From assembly GCF_017948485.1 (NCBI RefSeq), contig NZ_JAFFSX010000010.1, positions 248,001 to 312,000 of the forward strand: 64,000 nucleotides of DNA, written 5' to 3'. Origin of the DNA: Streptomyces sp. GESEQ-35. Its GTDB lineage: Bacteria > Actinomycetota > Actinomycetes > Streptomycetales > Streptomycetaceae. Of the stretch, positions 33,910-42,159 are shown one piece after another (within the stretch, counting starts at the first letter, position 1; each line of letters starts with the position of its first letter). The position numbers were made by a program, and so were the translations under genes. The notes under the pieces are model-generated. The model searched no databases. It saw only the letters and a program-made list of their open reading frames with translations, and was not told the DNA's origin.

Positions 33910-34820
33910 GGCGCGTTGACGTCCTCCCGCCGCGCCGTCGCCTCCCACAGCGCTGTCAGCGAGTCGTCGAGGGTGTACGACGGCCGCCAGCCGAGGACGT
34001 CTTCGGCGGCCGTGATGTCGGAACACTGCCACGAGACCTCCCCGGATCGGGCGGATACGCCGACGCCGTTCTCCCCGATCCGCCCCCGGAACCCGGCGAT
34101 GCGGGCCAGCGCCCGCACCAACTCCCGTACGGGAACGGCCTGTCCGCCACCGATGTTGAGGACGCCCGGCAGGGGCCGCGGGGCCGACACCGCGAGCGCC
34201 GCCGCCCGTGCCACGTCGCGTGCGTCGACGAAGTCGCGGTACGCCGACAGATCGCCCAGCCGGATCACCGCGGCCGGGTCCTGACCCGCCTCGCGCAGCA
34301 GGCCGGCGATGCGGCCGGGCAGCCCGGTCGCCGGAGCACCGGCCCCCACCGGGTTCCCGACCCGCAGCACCACCGCGTCGAGCCCCGAGGTGGTGACCGC
34401 GACCGTGCCGGCGAGCTTGGTCGCGCCGTACGCGGAGAGCGGGTGGGTGGCCGCCGACTCCGTGACCTTGGTGTGCGGGGCGCCGAGGCCGTATTCGGCG
34501 ACCGAGCCGAGGTGGACAAGACGGGCCGACGGTGCCGCCTTCCGCAGCGCCGCACAGAGTGCCGCCGGACCACGGGAGTTGGCCTCGGCGAGAGTCACGG
34601 AGTCGCCCCCGGTGGCGCCCGCGCAGTTGATCACGGCGTCGGGCTCCGCCTCGGCCACGGTCCGGGCCAGCTCGTCCGCGCGGGCGGTGGCGAGGTCGAT
34701 GCCGAACTCCGCGGCGGGCGTGCGGCCGCCGCCGAGCACCCGCACGCCCGGCAGGGCACGCAGATGCTCGGCGACATGGCCGCCCAGATAGCCGGTGAAG
34801 CCCAGGACGAGAATGCGCAT
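33906..34820 (-). CDS. Extended SDR nucleotide-sugar epimerase/reductase
   Basis: 304 aa. The Rossmann motif GFTGYLGGH and catalytic YGATK (YxxxK) are present, with LVHLGSVAEYG supplying the Ser/Thr. The general type is NAD-dependent epimerase/dehydratase, with some RmlD/4-reductase character. It starts 7 bp after the nucleotidyltransferase stop and overlaps the Sph3-like gene by 4 bp. In this operon it could be a 4-epimerase (GlcNAc to GalNAc) or the reductase acting after the other SDR. The substrate cannot be settled from sequence. Confidence 0.8.
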   Translation of the reverse strand: MRILVLGFTGYLGGHVAEHLRALPGVRVLGGGRTPAAEFGIDLATARADELARTVAEAEPDAVINCAGATGGDSVTLAEANSRGPAALCAALRKAAPSARLVHLGSVAEYGLGAPHTKVTESAATHPLSAYGATKLAGTVAVTTSGLDAVVLRVGNPVGAGAPATGLPGRIAGLLREAGQDPAAVIRLGDLSAYRDFVDARDVARAAALAVSAPRPLPGVLNIGGGQAVPVRELVRALARIAGFRGRIGENGVGVSARSGEVSWQCSDITAAEDVLGWRPSYTLDDSLTALWEATARREDVNAP

Positions 34821-34827
34821 GGGGTGG

Positions 34828-35541
34828 TCAGGCTCCCTTGAGCAGCAGCGACTTGCGGGTGGTGAACTCGGCGTTGGCCCGGTCGTAGTCGTCCGGCCGG
34901 CCGATGTCGAGCCAGTACCCCTCGAAGTCGTAGGCATGCGGCGGGTTCTGCGTCTTCAGCAGGTCGAGGACCAGCTCGTCGAAGCCCAGCGGCAGCCCGG
35001 GGGTGTAGCCGTCGAGGGTGGAGCGGGTCAGCCCGTACACGCCCATGGAGACGCGGTAGTCCATGCTCGGCTTCTCGGTGAAGGCGACGACACGGCTGTC
35101 GGCGGTGGTCAGTACACCGAAGTCGATGTGCACCTTCCGGGCGTACGTCGCGATGGTCAGCGGCGCGTCCGAGCCGCTGTGCCGGCGCAGGACGTCCGCG
35201 TAGTCGAGGTCGGTGAGGATGTCGCCGTTCATGACCAGGAACGTCTCGGGCAGCTTCTCGCGCATGGTGAGCAGCGGGCCCATGGTGCCCAGGGGGCTCT
35301 CCTCGGTGGCGTAGTCGACGGCCATGCCCCACTGGCTGCCGTCGCCGACATAAGCGCGGATGATCTCGCCCAGGTGTCCTATGGCGATGGTGCAGTGGGT
35401 GAAGCCCGCCGTGGCGAGCTGGCGCAGCACGATCTCCAGGATGGCGTGCTGGTCGCCGATGGGCACGAGCGGCTTGGGCAGCGCGGTGGTGTAGGGCCGC
35501 AGCCGGACGCCCTTGCCTCCCGCCAGGATCACTGCGTGCAT
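34828..35541 (-). CDS. Sugar-1-phosphate nucleotidyltransferase
   Basis: 237 aa. The N-terminal signature AVILAGGKGVRLRPYTTALP with PKPLVPIGD, and FLVMNGDILTDLDY for the metal-binding Asp, define the NTP_transferase family. The length fits short enzymes without a C-terminal left-handed helix, so no acetyltransferase (GlmU) function. It supplies an NDP-sugar for the glycosyltransferase; base and sugar are undetermined. ATG 35541, 55 bp after the upstream SDR stop. Confidence 0.88.
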   Translation of the reverse strand: MHAVILAGGKGVRLRPYTTALPKPLVPIGDQHAILEIVLRQLATAGFTHCTIAIGHLGEIIRAYVGDGSQWGMAVDYATEESPLGTMGPLLTMREKLPETFLVMNGDILTDLDYADVLRRHSGSDAPLTIATYARKVHIDFGVLTTADSRVVAFTEKPSMDYRVSMGVYGLTRSTLDGYTPGLPLGFDELVLDLLKTQNPPHAYDFEGYWLDIGRPDDYDRANAEFTTRKSLLLKGA

Positions 35542-35596
35542 GGGGACTCCTCCTTCGTGAACGCTTCGTGGACGCTTGTCGAGGTGCCTGACGGGC

Positions 35597-36598
35597 TCAG
35601 ATGTTGTAGATGCCGGTCTTGTAGCGGGCGAGGTTGGCCGGGTCGCGGAAGAACTCCACGGTGTGCGCGAGGCCTTCCTCCAAGGTGTGTGCGGGCTGCC
35701 AGCCGGTGGCGGCGGTGAGCCGGCTCGCGTCGGCGACCAGCCGCATCACCTCCGAGCCCGCCGGCCGGATGCGCGCGGTGTCCTCGCGGACGTCGAGCGC
35801 GGTGTCCATCACCTTGCCGATCAGCGCGACGAGGTCACCGACCGAGATCTCCCCGCCGGTCCCGGCGTTGAAGGTGCGGCCCACGACCTGCTCGGCGGAC
35901 GCGGTGCCCACGGTGAGGAACGCCTGCGCGGTGTCCTTGACGTAGGTGAAGTCACGGGTGGGGCGCAGATCGCCGAGGGTGATGGTCCGTTCCCCGGCGG
36001 CCACCTGTCCGATGACGGTGGGGATGACCGCCCGCATCGACTGGCGCGGCCCGAAGGTGTTGAACGGCCGCAGCGTCACCACCGGTGTGTCGAAGCTCGC
36101 GTGGTAGCTGTCGGCCAGCCGGTCGCCGCCCGCCTTCGAAGCGGCGTACGGGGACTGGGTGTTGATGGGGTGGTCCTCGGTGATCGGGACGGTCTGCGCG
36201 GTGCCGTACGTCTCGCTGGTGGAGGTGTGCACCAGCCGGGGCGTGCCCAGGGCGCGGACCGCCTCCAGCACGTTGAGGGTGCCGGTGACGTTGGTGTCCA
36301 CGTAGCTGTGCGGTGCCTGGTAGGAGTACGGGATCGCGATGAGGGCGGCCAGGTGGTAGGCGCAGTCGGCGCCTTCGAGCAGCCCGCGGACCGAGCCCGG
36401 GTCGCGTACGTCGCCGAGGACGATCTCGACCTGGTCGAGGACGTCCGGCGACAGGGTCTCCAGCCAGCCGTAGGAGGAGAAGGAGTTGTACTGCGCCATG
36501 GCTCTCACCCGGTGCCCGGAGGCGACCAGCGCCTCGGTGAGGTGCGAGCCGATGAATCCCTCGGCTCCGGTGACTGCGGCAAGTGGTGCGGTGGTCAA
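35597..36598 (-). CDS. Extended SDR, NAD-dependent sugar 4,6-dehydratase/4-epimerase (LegB/GMD-like)
   Basis: 333 aa from a TTG at 36598 with GGAAGGA 8 nt upstream; an ATG at 36682 would add a Pro-rich leader overlapping the previous gene and remains possible. Motifs: TGAEGFIGSHL (NAD binding), TSTSETYG and YAASKAGGDRLADSY (catalytic Tyr/Lys). The MAQYNSFSSYGWLETL stretch resembles LegB-type UDP-sugar 4,6-dehydratases, where NSF-WGWLD is conserved. In context it could be a UDP-HexNAc 4-epimerase (Uge3 role) or a 4,6-dehydratase, which would imply a 6-deoxy aminosugar in the polymer. Confidence 0.82.
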   Translation of the reverse strand: MTTAPLAAVTGAEGFIGSHLTEALVASGHRVRAMAQYNSFSSYGWLETLSPDVLDQVEIVLGDVRDPGSVRGLLEGADCAYHLAALIAIPYSYQAPHSYVDTNVTGTLNVLEAVRALGTPRLVHTSTSETYGTAQTVPITEDHPINTQSPYAASKAGGDRLADSYHASFDTPVVTLRPFNTFGPRQSMRAVIPTVIGQVAAGERTITLGDLRPTRDFTYVKDTAQAFLTVGTASAEQVVGRTFNAGTGGEISVGDLVALIGKVMDTALDVREDTARIRPAGSEVMRLVADASRLTAATGWQPAHTLEEGLAHTVEFFRDPANLARYKTGIYNI

Positions 36599-36674
36599 CT
36601 CGGGGGTCCTTCCGGTCGGTTGCGCATCTGGTGGCGTGGGTTGACTGCTTGCTTGTCGTCCGTCGTCCGGACGG

Positions 36675-38081
36675 TCACGCATGCGGCGCCGGCCGTCCCA
36701 GCAGCCGCAGCACGCACCCGCTGAGACACAGCGCGGCCAGGCCACAGGCCGGCGACAGCACGTCGATGCCCGGCGGCGAGGGGAGAACGGTGAGGGCGCC
36801 GGCCCCGGCGGCAGCCGCGAGACATATCCCGGCCGGCGGCCAGGCCACCCCGAAGGCCTGGAGCAGCAGCGCCGTCCACAGGGCCGCCGCGAGCAGCAGG
36901 AGCGGGGTGGGTTCGGAGTCGGTGAGCAGTGCCGCCGGGAGCAGGGGCAGCAGATAGGCGATCAGACAGAGGGCGAGAATGGCCGCCGACCGCAGCTGGA
37001 AGGCGGTCGGTGTGGCCGTCGCCCGCAGCGCTTTCACCGACAGCCCGCGGTACCGGTACAGCAGCCATTCCGCGGGCCCCATGCTCACGGTCAGCACGAT
37101 CACCGCATACGGCTGCTCCCGCCCTACGAGCAGCACCAGCGCCCCCGCGGCCAGACCGAACAGGCCGTACGGCAGCGACCGCAGCAGCGGGGGCCGGCCG
37201 GCCCCCGGCGTGGCGGAACGGGACAGGGCGGAGCGCAGGATCCAGCCCGCCGCGGCGACCGCGCCGAGCAGGGACAGCAGCGGCAGCCCCGCCCGCAGCA
37301 CCGCGCCGGGCTCCCACCACGCCAGCACCGCGGCACCGGCGATCATCGGTGTGAGCGCGGCCAGCAACAGCCGCTCCCCGCCCAGCACCAACAGCACACC
37401 GGCCGCCGCGAGATACACCGACTGCGCCCCCGCGGCCAGGGCTGCCGGGCCGGACCCGGCGACCGCCGTTCCGGCAGCCGTTGCCACGGCGGCACCGAGC
37501 GGGGCGCCCTTCAGGAGCGTACGACCGGCCTCGCGCCGTCCCGTCGCCATGCGCACGAAGGCCCGGTGGCCGAGCGCCTGCCCCCACGCCCAGGAGACGA
37601 GCCCGGCCACGACCAGGACGGAGACGGCTCGGTCGGCGTGCCACAGCGGTGCGGTGAGCAGGTAGGCGAGTCCCGGCAGCGCGAACAGGGCGCCGCGCAG
37701 GGCGCACCGGATGTGGTCCGGGCGCCAGGGATCGGCCGGCGGCGCGGGTTCCGGGTAGGTGCGCGGCACCCGCCGGTACAGGGCGGTGGCGAGGGAGAAG
37801 AGGTTCGGGTGGCCGTACCGCTCCTGGATGACCTCGGCGGTCAGTCCCTCCGACTCCAGCAGCGCGGCGACCTCGTAGGGGTGTACGGCGGGGCCGATGC
37901 GGTCGGCCAGTTCGGCGGCGAGCGAGTCGACCGCGGCATGGTCGGCGCCCCAGCGGGGCTGGCGCGGCGCCGGGGTGCGGGTCTCGGCGACCCGCGCGCG
38001 GGGTGAGGGGGCCGCGGCCAGCCGGAGGGACAGCGCGTCCCGTTCCGTGCCGCCCGGTTCGAGCGCCATCGGCCCGCTCAT
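36675..38081 (-). CDS. Polytopic membrane protein, candidate polysaccharide exporter/flippase (PelG position)
   Basis: 468 aa. A cytosolic N-terminal domain (about 1-115, with VHPYEVAALLESEGLTAEVI and QERYGHPNLFSLATALYRR) is followed by about 12 membrane helices, for example ALRGALFALPGLAYLLTAPL, LLAALTPMIAGAAVLAWW, RSAAILALCLIAYLLPLL and TPLLLLAAALWTALLLQAF. The start overlaps the glycosyltransferase stop (ATGA). In Pel operons a 12-TM MOP-type protein (PelG) follows PelF. The topology and position match, but sequence similarity to PelG is not evident, so this is a functional guess. Confidence 0.7.
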   Translation of the reverse strand: MSGPMALEPGGTERDALSLRLAAAPSPRARVAETRTPAPRQPRWGADHAAVDSLAAELADRIGPAVHPYEVAALLESEGLTAEVIQERYGHPNLFSLATALYRRVPRTYPEPAPPADPWRPDHIRCALRGALFALPGLAYLLTAPLWHADRAVSVLVVAGLVSWAWGQALGHRAFVRMATGRREAGRTLLKGAPLGAAVATAAGTAVAGSGPAALAAGAQSVYLAAAGVLLVLGGERLLLAALTPMIAGAAVLAWWEPGAVLRAGLPLLSLLGAVAAAGWILRSALSRSATPGAGRPPLLRSLPYGLFGLAAGALVLLVGREQPYAVIVLTVSMGPAEWLLYRYRGLSVKALRATATPTAFQLRSAAILALCLIAYLLPLLPAALLTDSEPTPLLLLAAALWTALLLQAFGVAWPPAGICLAAAAGAGALTVLPSPPGIDVLSPACGLAALCLSGCVLRLLGRPAPHA

Positions 38082-39592
38082 CCGGCCCTGCTTCCCGTGC
38101 TCGCGACGGCCAGAGCGGCCGGCTCGGCGGTCTCCGGCGTCCACATCCGGCCCAGGGCCGACAGCTCCTGGTAGATGGCGCGGAAGGTGTCGACGGTCTG
38201 CCGCAGGGTGAACTGCTCGATCACCCGCAGCCGGGCCGCCTCGCCCATCGACCGGCGGCGCTCCGGATCGCCGAGCAGCTCCAGCGCGGCGTCGGCCATC
38301 CTCGCCGGGTCACGTGGCGGGACGACCAGACCGGTGTCCGCGACGGCCTCCCGCACGCCGCCGACGTCCGTGGAGACGGTCGCCCGTCCGCACGACATGG
38401 CCTCGATCAGAGTGAACGGGAAGCCCTCGCTGATGCTGGACAGCATCACGACGTTCCCGGCGGCGTAGGCGTCCTTGATGTCCTCGACCCGGCCCTCGAA
38501 GGTGACCGCGTCCCCGTGACCGAGCTCGGCGGCCAGGGCCTCGCACCGCTCCCGGTAGGCCTCGCCTCCTCGTGGGGTGCCGCCGAACAACCGCAGCTGT
38601 GCGTCGGGGAGTTGACCCCGGACCAGGGCGAAGGCCCGGATGAGGGTCTCCAGGTCCTTGATCGGGTCGACGCGCCCCGCCCAGCTGAGGGTCGGCCGGT
38701 CCGGTTCGGGACCGGCGGGCGGGAAGGCGCCGGGGTCCACTCCGTTGTAGACGGTGCGGATCGACCCGGGGTCGGCACCGCCCTGTTCCTCCCACAGCCG
38801 GTTGTAGCGGTTGCCGGGGGTGATCAGGGCCGCCCTGCGGTACGTCTCCTCCGCCAGCAGCCGGAAGAAGCCGAGGACGACGGCCTTCACGGGCCAGCGG
38901 TAGGGGGCGGTGCGATAGCCGAGGTAGCGCTCGCGCAGATACACGCCGTGCTCGGTCAACAGCAGTGGGACGCCGTGCCGTTCGAGTGCGGCAAGACCCG
39001 GCAGTACGGCGACCCCGCCGCTGACCGCGTGCGCCACCCCGTCCTCGGGCGGCGGCGTGGCCAGGGGCCGCAGGGCATGCTCCAGCAGCGCGGTCGCGGT
39101 GATCGCGTCGTGCAGCGTCGGGCGGGCCTCCCGCACGGCCAGACCGGGCCGGTTCCACACGGCGGTGAGAACACCGATCGCCTTGTCGCCGCGCAGGAAG
39201 GGGCTCAGCGTGCCGTCCGCCGCGGCCCGCGCCATCGCGTAGAGGGCGTCGGCGAACCCGTGCTCGGCGGCGGGGTCGAGCAGCGCCGTCAGGAACTGCT
39301 CGTAGACGGAGGCGAGTTGGTTCCGGCTTCTCCCGCGGGGTGCGCGGCCGTCGGGCGCGGGCCCCCACATGGGGACGGAGACGACGCGCGCGACGTGCTC
39401 GGGGATGTCCCAGACGAGGGGTTCACGTCCGGTGCCGGTCACGGCGATGACCTCGAAGTCGAGATCGGGCATGCCGGTGACGAGCTGGTCGCACCAGACG
39501 CTCACCCCGCCGTGACTGTGCGGGTAGGTGCCTTCGGTGAGCAGGGTGACGCGCGTTGAGCCGGAGCGGCGCGCGCCGTGGTGAACGTGCAT
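38078..39592 (-). CDS. pelF: PelF-like GT4 glycosyltransferase
   Basis: 504 aa, cytosolic. The N-terminal signature VTLLTEGTYPHSHGGVSVW, the unusual long insert before the acceptor site and LLTEHGVYLRERYLGY are typical of PelF, the cytosolic GT4 polymerase of Pel polysaccharide. The donor-side GT-B half has SWAGRVDPIKDLETLIRAF and the EX7E motif in SEGFPFTLIEAM. Pseudomonas PelF uses UDP-GlcNAc/GalNAc, so an N-acetylhexosamine polymer is expected. ATG 39592 was chosen for the compact PelF start. It precedes the 12-TM protein with a 4-bp overlap. Confidence 0.85.
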   Translation of the reverse strand: MHVHHGARRSGSTRVTLLTEGTYPHSHGGVSVWCDQLVTGMPDLDFEVIAVTGTGREPLVWDIPEHVARVVSVPMWGPAPDGRAPRGRSRNQLASVYEQFLTALLDPAAEHGFADALYAMARAAADGTLSPFLRGDKAIGVLTAVWNRPGLAVREARPTLHDAITATALLEHALRPLATPPPEDGVAHAVSGGVAVLPGLAALERHGVPLLLTEHGVYLRERYLGYRTAPYRWPVKAVVLGFFRLLAEETYRRAALITPGNRYNRLWEEQGGADPGSIRTVYNGVDPGAFPPAGPEPDRPTLSWAGRVDPIKDLETLIRAFALVRGQLPDAQLRLFGGTPRGGEAYRERCEALAAELGHGDAVTFEGRVEDIKDAYAAGNVVMLSSISEGFPFTLIEAMSCGRATVSTDVGGVREAVADTGLVVPPRDPARMADAALELLGDPERRRSMGEAARLRVIEQFTLRQTVDTFRAIYQELSALGRMWTPETAEPAALAVASTGSRAG

Positions 39593-39632
39593 GGGGGGCT
39601 CCACGGCCGAGGTCGGTGGCGGTCGTACCGGC

Positions 39633-39657
39633 CCCGGCCGCACGGGATGCGGCCGGG
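39633..39657. promoter_or_regulatory. Hairpin between deacetylase and glycosyltransferase genes
   Basis: CCCGGCCGCA (39633-39642) and TGCGGCCGGG (39648-39657) form a perfect 10-bp stem with a CGGGA loop in the 84-bp gap. No U tract follows, so it may be a processing, stability or attenuation element that sets the ratio of secreted deacetylase to the downstream biosynthesis proteins. Confidence 0.5.
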
Positions 39658-39676
39658 ACCGTCGTGCGGGCCGCGC

Positions 39677-41806
39677 TCAGTTCTCCGGGACGTACGGCAC
39701 CTGCTCGGTCACGCCGGCGGGCACCTTCGTCGGGGGAGTGGTGGAGGTCGTCGTGTCCGTGGTGCCCGCGGTCGCGGACTGGGCCGCCGCGGACGCCGGC
39801 AGGGTGAGCGTGAGCGGCTGCCCGGCCGAGGCGGTCCAGCCGGACACCGCTCCCGCGTAGGCGTCACCGAAGGCGGCGCCGCCCTGCGTGGTGCCGGTGG
39901 GCAGCGTCGCGGTCACGGCCACACCGTCCGGCGCCTCGACGGTCACGGCGCTGCCGACGCGGTAGGCGGTGACCTGACCGGCGTCGAGGGCCGCGTCCCA
40001 GGCCGCGCGCCGCTGCATCTCGACGCCGAGGTCCTTCATCCGCAGGTTCACCACGGGGGTGTTGTCCGCGAACAGCGTGTCGTACGTGGTGAGGACGCCG
40101 TCGAGCACCGGGTAGGCGATGCGGTCCTCGGTCAGGTTCGACTGGTGGATGAAGTGCGGCTTGGGGTCGTTGGACAGCACGTGCCCGAGCGCGGTTCGAG
40201 TCTCCAGCGGCACGATGTGGTCGGCGTAGCCGGTGGCGGTGTCCAGCGGCGCCGTCAGGCAGGTGGAGGTGGCGGGGTTGTCCTCGCAGATGCCGCTGCC
40301 GCCCTGGGCACGGCTGGTGTAGATCCAGTTGTACTCGTCGACCTGCTCGGCGGCCCGTCCGGCGTTGTAGAAGATGTTCATCGGGTAGCGGGAGACGGTC
40401 GTCGCGGGACCGACCTGACGCTGCACGGGATCACGGGAGTGGTCCGAGGCGAGCCACTCGACCCCGTTGCCGGTCAGCGCGGGCGCCAGGTTGGGGTTGT
40501 CCACCGGCTGCTGCGGCAGGATCCGCAGACCGGAGTGCTCGCCGGTGACCAACTCCTCGGTGTCCAGCGGGAGTCCGTTGGTCTGGCCCCAGACGCGGTT
40601 GGTGGCGATCTCGTCGGAGATCTCGTTCTGGCTGACCCACTGGGTGCTGCCGTCGGAGTTCGTGGCGCACTTCCACGGCACCACACCGACGTCCTGCACA
40701 CAGCCGAGGAACGGGTGCGAGTAGGTGTGGTTGACCCAGCGGAAGCTGTCCCGGTCGGCGATCAGCTGGTCGCCGAGTTCGTCCTCGCCGTCGTTCTCCT
40801 CGCGCTGGTTCACGCTGCCCGCGCCGTTGTACACCATGTCGAAGGTGACGCCCTGCCGGCCCTGCCACTCGATGGCGTGGTCGACGTCGGCCGGTGTCAT
40901 CCGGATCGGATTCGACACGCCCTGGCCCGGCTGGCAGTCGATGTCGCCCGGCGTGCAGTTGAGTTCGGTGTCCCAGCGGTCGTCGGCGGCGAAGACGTCG
41001 TCGACGTGCACCGCGAAGTAGTTGCGGGAGGCGCCGAGATGCACCCCGCCGGTCATCCACTCCACGATGCCGCGCGCCAGCAGCCGGAACTGCTGCTGGT
41101 ACTGGTTGTAGACGAACGTGACGACGAGCTCACGCCGCCCGTCGTGCCGGTACTCGCCGACCAGTGAACCCCGGGCGGTCTGCCCCGGGATCGCGGCGTC
41201 GACGTACGGCGTGAAGTCCGCGCCCGCGGCGGGCGTCGAGAGATAGGCGTAACTCTCGCCCACGTCGGGGGAGTTGTCCTCGAACGGCACGGTCCCGTCC
41301 AGATAGGCGAACGGTCCCGCCGCGCCGGCCGCGGTGACCTGGGCCGTCACACCGTCGACGCTGCCCGAGTAGCCGCCGTTGGCCGGGTGGTCGAGCCCGG
41401 CCTCGGGACGCGCGTAGGTGTAGGCGTCGACCTGCGGGATCGCGTACGTCTGCTCATAGGCCGCCAGCGCCGCCATCTCGGCGGAACCCGTCGGGAACGG
41501 GTTGTCGTTGGGCAGCACGACGGCCTGGAACCTGGCGCGCGGCGCGCCGTCCACGGTGTCCGCCAGGAAGTCCGCGTCGATCTCGGGTCTCGCCGCGTCC
41601 TGGAGGTCGACCTCGGTGTACGGCGTGCCGGCCGTGTCCAGTTCCGCCGCGATGGCGTCGGTCGACGGGCCTCCGTCGCTCACGACCAGGACCCGCAGGT
41701 CGACGCGGGGCGTGACCGTGTCGGCATGGGCCACCGTGGCCGGTAGAACGAGCGAGGCGATGAGCGCGCCCACAGTGAGCGCGCTCGTGCGTATGGTCCG
41801 CTTCAT
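39677..41806 (-). CDS. Secreted Agd3-like (CE18) polysaccharide deacetylase
   Basis: 709 aa. Sec signal peptide (VGALIASLVLPATVAHA-DT). The N-terminal domain VDLRVLVVSDGGPSTDAI is typical of this family. The deacetylase barrel in the middle has a putative metal triad: Asp in NYFAVHVDDVFAADD, and His/His in VNHTYSHPF (HxxxH). A C-terminal beta domain and a Thr-rich tail follow. Fungal Agd3 deacetylates galactosaminogalactan, making it cationic and adhesive. ATG 41806 lies downstream of GGAGGGG and gives a clean signal peptide. First gene of the polysaccharide operon. Confidence 0.85.
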   Translation of the reverse strand: MKRTIRTSALTVGALIASLVLPATVAHADTVTPRVDLRVLVVSDGGPSTDAIAAELDTAGTPYTEVDLQDAARPEIDADFLADTVDGAPRARFQAVVLPNDNPFPTGSAEMAALAAYEQTYAIPQVDAYTYARPEAGLDHPANGGYSGSVDGVTAQVTAAGAAGPFAYLDGTVPFEDNSPDVGESYAYLSTPAAGADFTPYVDAAIPGQTARGSLVGEYRHDGRRELVVTFVYNQYQQQFRLLARGIVEWMTGGVHLGASRNYFAVHVDDVFAADDRWDTELNCTPGDIDCQPGQGVSNPIRMTPADVDHAIEWQGRQGVTFDMVYNGAGSVNQREENDGEDELGDQLIADRDSFRWVNHTYSHPFLGCVQDVGVVPWKCATNSDGSTQWVSQNEISDEIATNRVWGQTNGLPLDTEELVTGEHSGLRILPQQPVDNPNLAPALTGNGVEWLASDHSRDPVQRQVGPATTVSRYPMNIFYNAGRAAEQVDEYNWIYTSRAQGGSGICEDNPATSTCLTAPLDTATGYADHIVPLETRTALGHVLSNDPKPHFIHQSNLTEDRIAYPVLDGVLTTYDTLFADNTPVVNLRMKDLGVEMQRRAAWDAALDAGQVTAYRVGSAVTVEAPDGVAVTATLPTGTTQGGAAFGDAYAGAVSGWTASAGQPLTLTLPASAAAQSATAGTTDTTTSTTPPTKVPAGVTEQVPYVPEN

Positions 41807-42159
41807 GCGGTGATGTCCCCTCCACGGGCGGAGGGGTGAGCACGGCTCCCGTCGGAGCGGGCGCACCCCCCATGCGCGACGCCATGCCCCCCTCAGAGCC
41901 CAGTCGTCGATGCATTCGCCGCGTCACATGGTGGTTCGTGTGTGTAGCTTTTGTGGTCACGCTGCGAAACGTGACGGAAAAGTGCAGGCGTCCATTTGGG
42001 CGTTGCGGTGACCGTAACGCCCGCTGACGGTAGGAGAGTTGGCAGATCCGGGGTTCGGAGGGCCGCACCGTGATCGTCCGGAATTGAACCGTCCGGATCT
42101 CGCCATGTGGACGGCGGCCGACCTGTACGGGCCGGCCGCCGTCGCCGGATCACCCGCAC
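41807..42159. promoter_or_regulatory. Promoter region of the polysaccharide operon with inverted repeat
   Basis: 353 bp without a gene. GTCACG (41956-41961) and CGTGAC (41970-41975) form an inverted repeat with an 8-nt spacer about 150 bp upstream of the deacetylase start, in an AT-richer segment (41935-42000), the best location for the promoter. The regulator is unknown. Confidence 0.4.

Noticed and set aside
32435..41806. A standard Pel operon (pelABCDEFG)
   Set aside because: Only the PelF-like transferase is recognisable; no PelA-, PelB-, PelC-, PelD- or PelE-like genes and no GGDEF/c-di-GMP receptor domain are present.
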